A stretch of DNA of 5,403 nucleotides from positions 1 to 5,403 of the forward strand of contig DAOTXK010000038.1 of assembly GCA_034435395.1 (NCBI GenBank). The letters are read 5' to 3'. Below, piece by piece: positions 1 to 5,337 of the stretch; the first letter of the stretch is position 1; every line of letters starts with the position of its first letter. The notes beneath the pieces are model-generated. The model was not told the origin of the DNA. It did not search any database and worked only from the letters and a program-made list of their open reading frames with translations. Source of the DNA: DAOTXK01 sp034435395 (GTDB lineage: Bacteria > Chloroflexota > Anaerolineae > Aggregatilineales > Ch27). The position numbers and the translations under genes were made by a program.

Positions 1-2
1 GG

Positions 3-857
3 GTAGAGATGGGGGATGGCGAGCCGCTCGGCATCTTTGATGGCTGCCTGGAACTGGTCGCCCTGGACGCGCCGCGCGAGTTTCAGGCCGGTGAGTGGGT
101 CCCGGTCACGCTCTACTGGCGGCTGCGCGAGCCGACTGGCATCGACTACTTCGCCTTCGTCCAGCCCTTCGACTGGACCGGGGAGAGCCGGGGCGTCAGC
201 CACGAATGAATCTTCCGTCACCTGTACCCCACGCCGATGTGGGAGCCGGGCCAGGTGGTGGCCGAGGCGCGCTGGCTCCAGGTCTACGCGGATGCCCCGG
301 CGGGCGGCTACCGTTACCTGGTCGGCGTGACCACCGAGCCGGGGACGGTCCGCGTCGCGGTCACGGACGCAGCGGGCGCTTCCCCGCCGGACGGGCGGCT
401 GCTGGTCGGGCGCGCGGTTGCCGGCCTGCCGGATTTTCCCTCTCCGCCCGCCGGAGCCTGGCCCATCCACGCTGACCTGGGCGGCCTCATCCGCCTGACC
501 CACGCCGTCCTGGACCCGCCGCCCGGCGACCTGGCTCCCGGCGAGCCGCTGACCGTCACGCTCTACTGGCAGGCGCTGGCCGATCCGCCCGCCGACTACA
601 CGCTGTTCCTGCACCTGACCGACGCCGACGGTCAGATGGCCGCGCAGGACGACGCCCCGCCGCTGGGCGGGCAGTTCCCCACCGGGACGTGGCGGGCGGG
701 CGACCGCTACGTGACCAGTCATACGCTGACGCCGCCCACCGACTCGGCTGGCCCCTATGCGCTTTACGTCGGGATGTACCGCTGGCCGTCGCTGGACCGC
801 CTGCCGGTCACGCAGGAAGGGATCGAACAACCGGACGGGCGCGTCCGGCTGGGGTGA
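3..857 (+). pseudogene. 3' part of a gene for tandem VTLYW-type beta domains, interrupted by in-frame TGA
   Basis: The reading frame is open from the left edge, so the true start lies outside the window. It runs to a TGA at 207-209, and the same frame then continues without a break to the TGA at 855-857. The interruption falls inside a recognisable domain: GVSHE, stop, IFRHLYPTPMWEPGQ. Two modules are visible. The first (about 3-435) has LELVALDAP, then VPVTLYWRL, then YPTPMWEPGQ and GGYRYLVGV. The second (about 475-857) has IRLTHAVLD, LTVTLYWQAL, FPTGTWRAGD and GPYALYVGMYRW. As far as I know the family, such modules often form the extracytoplasmic C-terminus of large multi-pass glycosyltransferase-like membrane proteins in Chloroflexota; the membrane part is not in the window, so this is inference. 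Neighbouring genes use TGA as a stop, which argues against recoding. A recent nonsense mutation or a base-call error would explain it equally well. Confidence 0.6.
237..857 (+). CDS. Downstream open fragment of the interrupted VTLYW-domain protein (206 codons)
   Basis: This is the part of the interrupted gene that a gene caller would report on its own, starting at the first ATG after the in-frame stop. The upstream bases (cacctgtaccccacgccg) contain no Shine-Dalgarno-like sequence, and residues before the ATG still look like the domain (LYPTP). It is therefore probably a remnant of one longer protein rather than an independent gene. It holds the second half of module one and all of module two. 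The second module has a beta-sandwich-like pattern: LTVTLYW, YTLFLHLTD, a PTGTWRAGD turn and a closing YALYVGMYRW strand. There is no signal peptide and no membrane segment in the fragment. The product family is only loosely recognised and no enzymatic motif is visible. Confidence 0.55.
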   Translation: MWEPGQVVAEARWLQVYADAPAGGYRYLVGVTTEPGTVRVAVTDAAGASPPDGRLLVGRAVAGLPDFPSPPAGAWPIHADLGGLIRLTHAVLDPPPGDLAPGEPLTVTLYWQALADPPADYTLFLHLTDADGQMAAQDDAPPLGGQFPTGTWRAGDRYVTSHTLTPPTDSAGPYALYVGMYRWPSLDRLPVTQEGIEQPDGRVRLG

Positions 858-861
858 GGGG

Positions 862-911
862 GCGGTCCGGGGAAATCTTGTCGCGACGTTTCGCGCCGCT
901 ACGGGGACCGC
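862..911. terminator. Nested hairpin between convergent genes, candidate terminator without T-tract
   Basis: The 75-bp gap between the convergent stops at 857 and 933 contains a 7-bp inverted repeat, GCGGTCC at 862-868 and GGACCGC at 905-911. It encloses a second stem-loop, CGCGA (882-886), loop CGTT, TCGCG (891-895). Position between convergent genes suits a bidirectional transcription stop. No run of T follows on either strand, so it is not a classical intrinsic terminator. Confidence 0.35.
877..902 (-). repeat. Dispersed 26-nt hairpin module, solitary copy
   Basis: Read on the minus strand, this begins GTAGCG, then an unpaired G, then arm CGCGA, loop AACG after one mismatched base, and arm TCGCG followed by A and C. 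This is the same layout as the modules in the 2485-2922 block: GTAGCG head, G opposite A mismatch, and a CG-capped stem. Its stem pairs five bases. It shows that the module family occurs outside the tandem block and flanks the PspC/LiaF-like operon on its downstream side. Confidence 0.6.
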
Positions 912-932
912 GACTGACCGGCCTCTGACCCC

Positions 933-1868
933 TCACTCCACCTGGATCGTCCCGCTGAAGACGTTGAGGGTAAGCTCGGTCTGCTCGGCGAAGTCGTCGT
1001 AGCGGCGCGACAGGTAGGAGCCGTCCTGCGGGTCTTGCAGGTAGTCGCCGTCGGAAAAGCGGGGCGTCCGCCCGCCGGTGAACAGGTGCAGGCCCAGCCC
1101 CTCCGGCACGAAAACCGTCACGTTCCCGCTGGACAGGAGGACATCCCCCCGCCGCTCCAACCCTTCGGCGGGCAGGCTGAGCAGCAGGTCGCCCCGATCG
1201 ATCACCACGTTGAGGCGACTCACCCGCAGCCCCAACAGGTTCAGGCTGGCCGTGCCATCGGCGTTGTGGAAGTCCAGCTCGACCGGCATGCCCAGCGGCA
1301 GCTCAACCCTCATCCGCCCCCGCCCGACGGCCTCCAGCAGAGGGATGGCGCTGGAACGCGCCTCCCGCATGGTGAAGACGCCCACCTCGCCTTCGACGGT
1401 GTAGTCAACTGTCACCTGGCTTTCGCGGCTGCCGACGAACCCGGCGGTGATGGTCGGCTCCTCCCCCACCGAGGGCGAGATCTCCACCGCCGTTGCCAGG
1501 CCCTCGACGGTCACCCGCAGGCGCTCGACTTCCCCTTCCACCGCCTGCTGGAAGTCCACCACCTGGTCGTCCCGCTCGGTGGCGGCGCGGGAACCGTAGG
1601 CGGCGGCGATGATCCCGCCCAGCAGCAGGCCCGCCACGGCCACCGTGATCAGCGGCGCGACCCGCCGCAGCGGCCCGATCTGGTCCAGCAGCAGCGCCAG
1701 GCCGACCAGCACCAACGGGACCGGCCAGGCGCGGTGGATCAGGTCGGCGATGGCTGGGGGGAAGACCTCCAGCGCCGTCAGCAGCGCCACCAGCCCCACG
1801 CCCAGGATCAGCAGCGGCCAGAAGCAGCCTTGCGTTCTGAGTTTTGAATGGTGAATGGAACGGCTCAT
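933..1868 (-). CDS. LiaF-like membrane protein with toastrack-type beta C-terminal domain
   Basis: The 311-residue product has an N-terminal membrane part and a C-terminal beta-rich part. Three hydrophobic segments lie at about residues 16-36 (starting FWPLLILG), 47-62 (WPVPLVLVG) and 70-91. The first two match the paired FWP/WP helices typical of LiaI/LiaF-type (DUF5668) membrane domains. From about residue 100 the protein alternates short strands and turns (MRVELPLGMPVEL, LDFHNADGTASL, LNVVIDRGDLLLSLP, GNVTVFVPEG), which fits the toastrack domains (DUF2154/DUF4097 type). Such proteins act at the membrane in envelope-stress sensing, often with PspC or a LiaRS-like two-component system; no catalytic motif is visible. 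The ATG at 1868 is preferred; AAAGG lies 11 bases upstream. An in-frame TTG at 1907 adds 13 residues but sits in a hairpin. It lies 66 bp downstream of the PspC gene on the same strand and probably shares its transcript. The first 13 codons are AT-richer than the rest. Confidence 0.8.
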   Translation of the reverse strand: MSRSIHHSKLRTQGCFWPLLILGVGLVALLTALEVFPPAIADLIHRAWPVPLVLVGLALLLDQIGPLRRVAPLITVAVAGLLLGGIIAAAYGSRAATERDDQVVDFQQAVEGEVERLRVTVEGLATAVEISPSVGEEPTITAGFVGSRESQVTVDYTVEGEVGVFTMREARSSAIPLLEAVGRGRMRVELPLGMPVELDFHNADGTASLNLLGLRVSRLNVVIDRGDLLLSLPAEGLERRGDVLLSSGNVTVFVPEGLGLHLFTGGRTPRFSDGDYLQDPQDGSYLSRRYDDFAEQTELTLNVFSGTIQVE

Positions 1869-1892
1869 CGATTCATAAGCCTTTATGGGCAC

Positions 1893-1921
1893 GCCACAAC
1901 GCCTCAACCGCCAGGCGTGGC
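1893..1921 (-). promoter_or_regulatory. Intercistronic hairpin between PspC and LiaF-like genes
   Basis: The 66-bp gap between the two genes contains a 9-bp stem with a 3-base bulge: gccac (1893-1897) pairs with gtggc (1917-1921) and gcct (1901-1904) with aggc (1913-1916), with an 8-base loop. It ends 24 bases before the downstream ATG. It could affect mRNA processing or set the ratio of the two proteins; it has no T-tract. Chance folding in GC-rich DNA is possible. Confidence 0.25.
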
Positions 1922-1934
1922 TTCTCCCACCCCC

Positions 1935-2321
1935 CTACCCGCCGCGCCACTGCCGCCACAGCAGCGCCCCGCCGACGGCCACCGCCACGGCCGGCCAGAA
2001 CAGGTCAGCGCCGCCCGGCCCGGTGAGCAGCCCCATCCCCCGCGCCAGCACGATCGCGCCCGTCAGGATGATCGCCAGGCCGACCAGCAGCAATGCCCCC
2101 AGGTCACGCCCAACATGGGGGACATCCGGCTCCAGGTTCAGCGGCATCGTCCACCACAGGACCAGGTACAGCAGCGCCACCACGCCGCCGGAGAGCGGCG
2201 TCAACAGGATCAGGGCCAGCCGCGCCCACCAGGCGTTGATGCCCAGGTAGGCGCTCAGGCCGCCGCACACACCGCCGAAGACGCGGTCGGTCAGGCTGCG
2301 GGCCACTCGTCGGGTGATCAT
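1935..2321 (-). CDS. PspC-domain membrane protein
   Basis: The 128-residue product starts MITRRVARS and carries the PspC signature at residues 15-60: FGGVCGGLSAYLGIN, an RLALILL segment, SGG, LYLVLWWTMP. PspC domains are membrane proteins of phage-shock-type envelope stress systems, where they sense membrane damage or control a partner. Two further hydrophobic segments follow, at about residues 74-93 and 107-122 (DLFWPAVAVAVGG); the latter again has the FWP motif seen in LiaI/LiaF-like domains. The protein thus joins PspC to a short LiaI-like hairpin. The open frame extends 54 codons further upstream, but that part is low-complexity and Arg/Pro/Gly-rich, and the family starts just before the RxxxDRxxGGVCGG motif. 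The ATG at 2321 is therefore chosen. A GAGGG lies 12 bases upstream, a longer spacing than ideal. The stop is TAG. It is probably the first gene of an operon with the LiaF-like gene. Confidence 0.88.
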   Translation of the reverse strand: MITRRVARSLTDRVFGGVCGGLSAYLGINAWWARLALILLTPLSGGVVALLYLVLWWTMPLNLEPDVPHVGRDLGALLLVGLAIILTGAIVLARGMGLLTGPGGADLFWPAVAVAVGGALLWRQWRGG

Positions 2322-2364
2322 AGGCCGTTTTGTCCCTCGCGCCGGCTCCCTGGGGCCGACGGTT

Positions 2365-2374
2365 CGACTAGTCG
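2365..2374. promoter_or_regulatory. Perfect 10-bp palindrome in the PspC leader
   Basis: CGACTAGTCG is a perfect palindrome lying between the candidate PspC promoter and its start codon, in a stretch that is otherwise non-palindromic. It could be an operator half-site pair or a small hairpin in the leader, flanked by GGCC at 2354-2357 and 2380-2383. A 10-bp palindrome can occur by chance. Confidence 0.2.
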
Positions 2375-2430
2375 CCTGAGGCCGGGGTGACGCGGCAGGC
2401 CACGCCCCGCCGCGCCCGCGCACCCCTTGT

Positions 2431-2458
2431 AGGATACCCCAGCGTTCCCACAACGCAA
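2431..2458 (-). promoter_or_regulatory. Candidate promoter for the PspC/LiaF-like operon
   Basis: Read on the minus strand, TTGCGT (2458-2453) is followed after 16 bases by TATCCT (2436-2431). This is a fair match to a housekeeping-type -35/-10 pair, and start of transcription near 2425 would give a leader of about 100 bases before the PspC ATG. Only three and four of the six consensus bases match, so this is tentative. Confidence 0.3.
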
Positions 2459-2484
2459 ATCGTCGCCGGACCGCCGCCTCCACT

Positions 2485-2686
2485 GTAGCGATGAATCGCG
2501 ACGCCCTTTCGCGGCGGGTAAGACAGTGTGGTTGGCAGGAATGGCGTCGGCATTCATGCCGCCGCTACGTCTGGCCGATAGTGTAGCGGCGCGTTGGCTC
2601 GCGACGCCCCCCATCGGACCGCAGTCCGCCGTTACAGTCCGACGCTCCGTCGGACCTCAGTCCGACGCTACACGCGCTCAATCAAC
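2485..2686 (+). repeat. First copy of the ~208-bp tandem unit
   Basis: This copy is 202 bases because its first module lacks five bases of the left stem arm (GTAGCG joins directly to ATGAAT), which destroys that hairpin. It also has TTGGCT in place of ATGAAT in the module at 2583-2608, opening that loop to six bases. Both changes suggest this copy has drifted more than the second, or that copy two is a newer, corrected version. Confidence 0.85.
2637..2655. repeat. Perfect 8-bp stem, 3-base loop, inside copy one
   Basis: GTCCGACG (2637-2644), loop CTC, CGTCGGAC (2648-2655). It is formed by a half-module abutting the head of the module at 2646-2671. The same hairpin recurs unchanged at 2845-2863 in copy two. 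Confidence 0.8.
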
Positions 2687-2894
2687 GTAGCGGCGCGATG
2701 AATCGCGACGCCCTTTCGCGGCGGGTGAGACACGTGTGGTTGGCAGGAATGGCGTCGGCATCCATGCCGCCGCTACGTCTGGCCGATAGTGTAGCGGCGC
2801 GATGAATCGCGACGCCCCCCATCGGACCGCAGTCCGCCGCTACAGTCCGACGCTCCGTCGGACCTCAGTCCGACGCTACACGCGCTCAATCAAC
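2687..2894 (+). repeat. Second copy of the ~208-bp tandem unit
   Basis: This 208-base copy has intact modules at 2687-2712, 2751-2776, 2791-2816, 2818-2843 and 2854-2879. Between modules lies the unique sequence TGTGGTTGGCAGGAATGG and the linker CACGCGCTCAATCAAC, both shared with copy one. Confidence 0.85.
2845..2863. repeat. Perfect 8-bp stem, 3-base loop, inside copy two
   Basis: This is the copy-two counterpart of the hairpin at 2637-2655, base for base: GTCCGACG, loop CTC, CGTCGGAC. Conservation of both arms between copies is expected from the duplication and is not by itself evidence for selection. Confidence 0.8.
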
Positions 2895-2923
2895 GTAGCG
2901 GCGCGATGAATCGCGACGCTACG
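2894..2923. repeat. Complete 30-bp near-perfect palindrome closing the repeat block
   Basis: Outer arms CGTAGCG and CGCTACG pair over seven bases. Inside them a single G opposite A does not pair, then CGCGAT and ATCGCG pair over six bases around GA. This is the only module in the block with its outer arm complete on both sides, and it marks the end of the array. The block as a whole also begins with GTAGCG at 2485 and ends with CGCTAC at 2917-2922. Confidence 0.8.
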
Positions 2924-2987
2924 AGTGGGCCGCCGCCTCTCCGGGAGAATAGGAGATACGGACCATAGATTACGGTTCACTTAGATA

Positions 2988-2996
2988 TGTTATAAT
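2988..2996 (+). promoter_or_regulatory. Extended -10 promoter, TGTTATAAT
   Basis: TATAAT at 2991-2996 is a full consensus -10, preceded by TG one base away, the extended -10 motif that can work without a -35. It lies in the only strongly AT-rich patch of the window, just downstream of the repeat block. No good -35 is seen at 15-18 bases (best is TTACGG at 2970-2975). Transcription would start near 3003 and run rightward, giving a leader of about 490 bases for the kinase gene, or a separate small RNA. Confidence 0.55.
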
Positions 2997-3498
2997 TCTG
3001 TTTGGGGAAGGTTTGTTGGGGGAAGTGGTGTAGTGGAAGCCACCTGTAATCGGCGCGGATGGACGTTGGTAGCCAGTCCTCTGCGACGCACCGCCATTGC
3101 CGGACACTCCAACTGCGTTTTTCGGATATAAAACCGCCAGGGACGAAGGTCCTGCCCCGCCGGACGCCTGACGGTTGATCCTCCAGCGCCACCCCCAGGC
3201 GGGCGCGAGCCATTCCGCCCCCGGCCAGACGACCGTCAGGGGGGCGTGGGGATGGGGCTGGCGGTCCGTCGGCCAATCGCCGATCAGCCGCCCGGCGTGG
3301 CCGCCCGGCCCGTTGGTATACTTAGGGCAGCTAGCAGCGGTCTCCGTAGGGGGATGCCCATGAGCGTCTGGAACTGCCGGGCGCATCGGTCGGGCCGGGG
3401 CCGGTAAGAGCGGGGGGACCTGCTGGTCGGGGGGCGGCCATGCCGACGGGTTTCCCACCTGCCTGGCGGATGGCGGCGGGCGATGGAATGCGGGAGTG
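2997..3498 (+). other. About 500 bp without a convincing gene; possible structured leader
   Basis: No open frame here looks like protein. The longest candidates (minus strand, 2977-3276 from a TTG, and plus strand, 3175-3363) match no family I know and lack ribosome-binding sites. What can be seen is a tRNA-D-arm-like stretch at 3027-3044, a small stem GGGAC, loop GAAG, GTCCT at 3140-3153, and a 9-bp inverted repeat CCTGACGGT (3167-3175) with ACCGTCAGG (3232-3240) that encloses further G/C-rich complementarity. A second extended -10 is at 3314-3322. The stretch could be a long 5' untranslated region, a small RNA, or decayed coding sequence. No known riboswitch class was recognised. Confidence 0.4.
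3314..3322 (+). promoter_or_regulatory. Second extended -10 candidate, TGGTATACT
   Basis: TATACT at 3317-3322 matches five of six -10 bases and is preceded by TG in the extended -10 position. There is no recognisable -35. It would start transcription near 3329, about 170 bases before the kinase start, and may be the proximal promoter of that gene. Confidence 0.35.
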
Positions 3499-5337
3499 AT
3501 GAGCGAACCACAAGTTAAGGTCAACCACGGCGGGCTACGGGTGCTGATCGTCGATAACAACCCACGGCGGCGCGAGCAGTTGGTGCATAACCTGTCCCAA
3601 CACGATTTCACCTTGTTCGTCGCCCAGGGAGAAGGCCAGGCATTGCTGGCCGACGCCCGGCATAAAGTGATGGAAAACTTCTGCCAGGTGGCGGTGGTCA
3701 CGCCGCGCCTGCTCAACCCCGCCGATCCGGAGGATTTCTCCGGCCTGGGCCTGGGCCAGCAACTCGCCCCGGCGGGCGTGGTGATCTTCGCCCCCGACAC
3801 CGACGACGAGATCGCCTACCGCGCCGGGCTGATGCACATGGGCTACTACCGGCAGGGCCACCCCATTGAGCGGCTGATCGAGGCCGTCGTCCAGCAGGCG
3901 CAGCACCGCCAGATTCGGATCGAGTGGCCGGTGACGGATTTTCACCGGCACGTGGCCGAAGCCCTGAAGATCAAGGAGAGGCAGGTCACGACCGATCACC
4001 TCCAGGACCTGCTGGGGCGGACCTTCCCGGAGGCGATCCGGCTGGTGCTCAAGCCGCTGCCCTCCCTGGAAACCGCCGCGCTGGCGGCCACCCCGGTCCG
4101 CCGCGCCGTGATCCTGTGGGCCCAGGAACACCGGCCCCTGACCAACACGCTGTTCACGCCCAAGGTGGTTAAGATCGGCACCAAAGATCACATCGAGCGT
4201 GAGGTGGTCAACTACAAGCGTTACGTCGAGGGCCGGCTGCGCCAGGAGCGGCAGGCGCGGCTGGAGGGGCATGCCCTGGTGTGGCACCTGGGGGCCATTG
4301 CCTATGCCTTCCTGGGCACGTCGCCGGGCGAACTGGACTCCTTCCGGCAGTATTACACGCAGCGCACGCCGCCCCAGGTGCTGGCTGTGCTGCGCCGCCT
4401 GTTCACCGACACCTGCCACGCCTGGTACCACGACGAGCGCCATACCCTGCCCCAGACCCGGCTCTACGATCTGTACAACGAGGCGCTGGACCTGGATAAC
4501 CACCTGAACCGCCTGGACCGGGAGCACTATCGCCTGGCCTTCGAGGGCCTCCCGGAAGACCTGCCCAACCCGGCCCTGTGGGCCATCCGCGAGGGGCGGG
4601 AGACCGTCTTCGAGGGGGTGACCACCTGCATCGTCCACGGCGACCTCCACGGGGACAACTTCTTCGTGGACAAGGGAGACATGACCTGGCTGATCGACTT
4701 CGAGCACACTGGCCCGGCCCACGCCCTGCGCGATTTTGTGGAGCTGGAAGCCGATATCAAACTCCGCCTGGCCCAGTACCCGACCGACGACCTGCCCGCC
4801 CTGGCGGCGCTGGAGCGATCGCTGCTGACCGGCCAGACGCTCGGCGCGATGCTCCTCCCGGCCTGGGAGGTCTTGCAGCAGCCGGGGCTGTACAAAACCT
4901 TCCAGGTCATCGCCGGCATCCGCCATCTGGCCCACCTCGCCACCGGGGTGACCCGCCTGCCGGAATACTACCACGCCCTGCTGTACGAAACGCTGTTTAT
5001 GGCCTCGCTCACCCGCCTGCGCCAGGCCGTCCGCGAGCGGGCCTTGCTCTCGGCGGCCCTCATCGTGGAGCGGCTCACCGCCCGGACCGGCCTGCTGCGT
5101 CGCGGGGGGCGGCTGGTTCCCCGGCTGGATACCGGCCTGCTGCAAGACCCCACCCGCCAGGCGCGGGCCATGGTGGCCGAACACCAAAAATACCTCCGCG
5201 CCTGCTACCAGACGGCGGAGTTGCAGAAAGCGCTTTACGAGCCGGAGCCGCCTCCCCCGGAGTTGCTGGCCGGCATCGCCGAAATCCGCCAGGAAGCGGC
5301 CCGCCTGGGAGCAGCCCAGCCCCCCACCCAGGATTGA
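3499..5337 (+). CDS. Fusion of degenerate receiver domain and APH/choline-kinase-like phosphotransferase
   Basis: The 612-residue product has two main parts. Residues 13-135 look like a response-regulator receiver: RVLIVDNNPRRREQL matches the first strand and acidic pocket, and YRAGLMHMGYY with IERLIEAV matches the last strand and helix. The phospho-acceptor position holds T68 (AVVTPRL) in place of Asp, and the conserved Lys is missing, so it is probably a pseudo-receiver for binding. Residues 175-510 look like an APH-type kinase: K225 (PKVVKIG) as ATP lysine, E235 (IEREVVNY) as its partner, VHGDLHGDNFFVD (379-391) with catalytic D382 and N387, and LIDFEHTGP with metal-binding D400. The following RDFVELEAD recalls kinases I associate with TCAD9, a domain of predicted biological-conflict proteins; this link is from memory. 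No glycine-rich loop is obvious. A helical tail (515-612) has no recognised domain. No signal peptide or membrane segment is seen, so it is probably cytoplasmic. The ATG at 3499 is chosen; GGGAG lies only two bases upstream, and a GTG at 3496 is possible. The substrate is unknown. Confidence 0.85.
   Translation: MSEPQVKVNHGGLRVLIVDNNPRRREQLVHNLSQHDFTLFVAQGEGQALLADARHKVMENFCQVAVVTPRLLNPADPEDFSGLGLGQQLAPAGVVIFAPDTDDEIAYRAGLMHMGYYRQGHPIERLIEAVVQQAQHRQIRIEWPVTDFHRHVAEALKIKERQVTTDHLQDLLGRTFPEAIRLVLKPLPSLETAALAATPVRRAVILWAQEHRPLTNTLFTPKVVKIGTKDHIEREVVNYKRYVEGRLRQERQARLEGHALVWHLGAIAYAFLGTSPGELDSFRQYYTQRTPPQVLAVLRRLFTDTCHAWYHDERHTLPQTRLYDLYNEALDLDNHLNRLDREHYRLAFEGLPEDLPNPALWAIREGRETVFEGVTTCIVHGDLHGDNFFVDKGDMTWLIDFEHTGPAHALRDFVELEADIKLRLAQYPTDDLPALAALERSLLTGQTLGAMLLPAWEVLQQPGLYKTFQVIAGIRHLAHLATGVTRLPEYYHALLYETLFMASLTRLRQAVRERALLSAALIVERLTARTGLLRRGGRLVPRLDTGLLQDPTRQARAMVAEHQKYLRACYQTAELQKALYEPEPPPPELLAGIAEIRQEAARLGAAQPPTQD

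Larger units (their letters stand above)
2485..2922. repeat. Tandem repeat block built of inverted hairpin modules
   Basis: Copy one spans 2485-2686, copy two 2687-2894, and a third begins at 2895 and breaks off after about 25 bases. The copies differ by a 5-base deletion in copy one (after 2490), a 1-base indel near 2526 and a handful of substitutions; the last 80 bases have one mismatch. Each copy contains several 26-nt modules. Plus-strand modules start at 2485 (truncated), 2583, 2687, 2791 and 2895. Minus-strand modules are at 2543-2568, 2610-2635, 2646-2671, 2751-2776, 2818-2843 and 2854-2879. Each module, read from its GTAGCG head (GTAACG in the one at 2610-2635), has an unpaired G or T, a CG-capped stem of about six pairs around a 2-4 base loop, and an A opposite the unpaired base. 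Stem sequences vary with pairing kept. No coding is convincing across the block. The layout resembles REP/BIME-like elements, though no related transposase gene is in the window. Confidence 0.9.

Noticed and set aside
207..209. Selenocysteine or Trp recoding of the in-frame TGA
   Set aside because: TGA ends three other genes in the window, no selenoprotein family fits a beta-domain protein of this kind, and no selenocysteine-insertion hairpin is evident just downstream.
1035..1847. 270-codon plus-strand open frame across the LiaF-like gene
   Set aside because: Rich in Gln, His, Arg and Pro with no domain, exactly antisense to a gene with clear membrane and beta-domain features; an antisense shadow of GC-rich codon use.
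1935..2483. Longer PspC product starting near 2483
   Set aside because: The extra 54 residues are Arg/Pro/Gly-rich without a motif and would include the candidate promoter; the family begins near the ATG at 2321.
2318..2614. 98-codon minus-strand open frame crossing the PspC leader and the first repeat copy
   Set aside because: It reads through hairpin repeats and overlaps the PspC start; composition follows the repeats.
2485..2922. CRISPR array
   Set aside because: Modules occur in both orientations, directly abut in places, and the intervening sequences are themselves repeated; there are no unique spacers of even length and no cas gene.
3018..3090. Intact tRNA gene
   Set aside because: Only the acceptor strand and D-arm resemble a tRNA; there is no anticodon stem, no T-arm and no matching 3' acceptor strand.
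2977..3276. 99-codon minus-strand open frame in the gene-poor stretch
   Set aside because: TTG start, no ribosome-binding site and unrecognised sequence. Its Trp-rich part could be decayed coding sequence, but it is too weak to call.
2970..3800. 276-codon minus-strand open frame running from the AT-rich patch into the kinase gene
   Set aside because: Half of it is antisense to the receiver-like domain, and the remainder (Pro/Ser/Arg-rich) matches no family and lacks a convincing start.
3535..5187. 550-codon minus-strand open frame opposite the kinase gene
   Set aside because: Low-complexity Gly/Gln/Val/His composition with no motif, while the plus strand has full kinase and receiver-like motifs.
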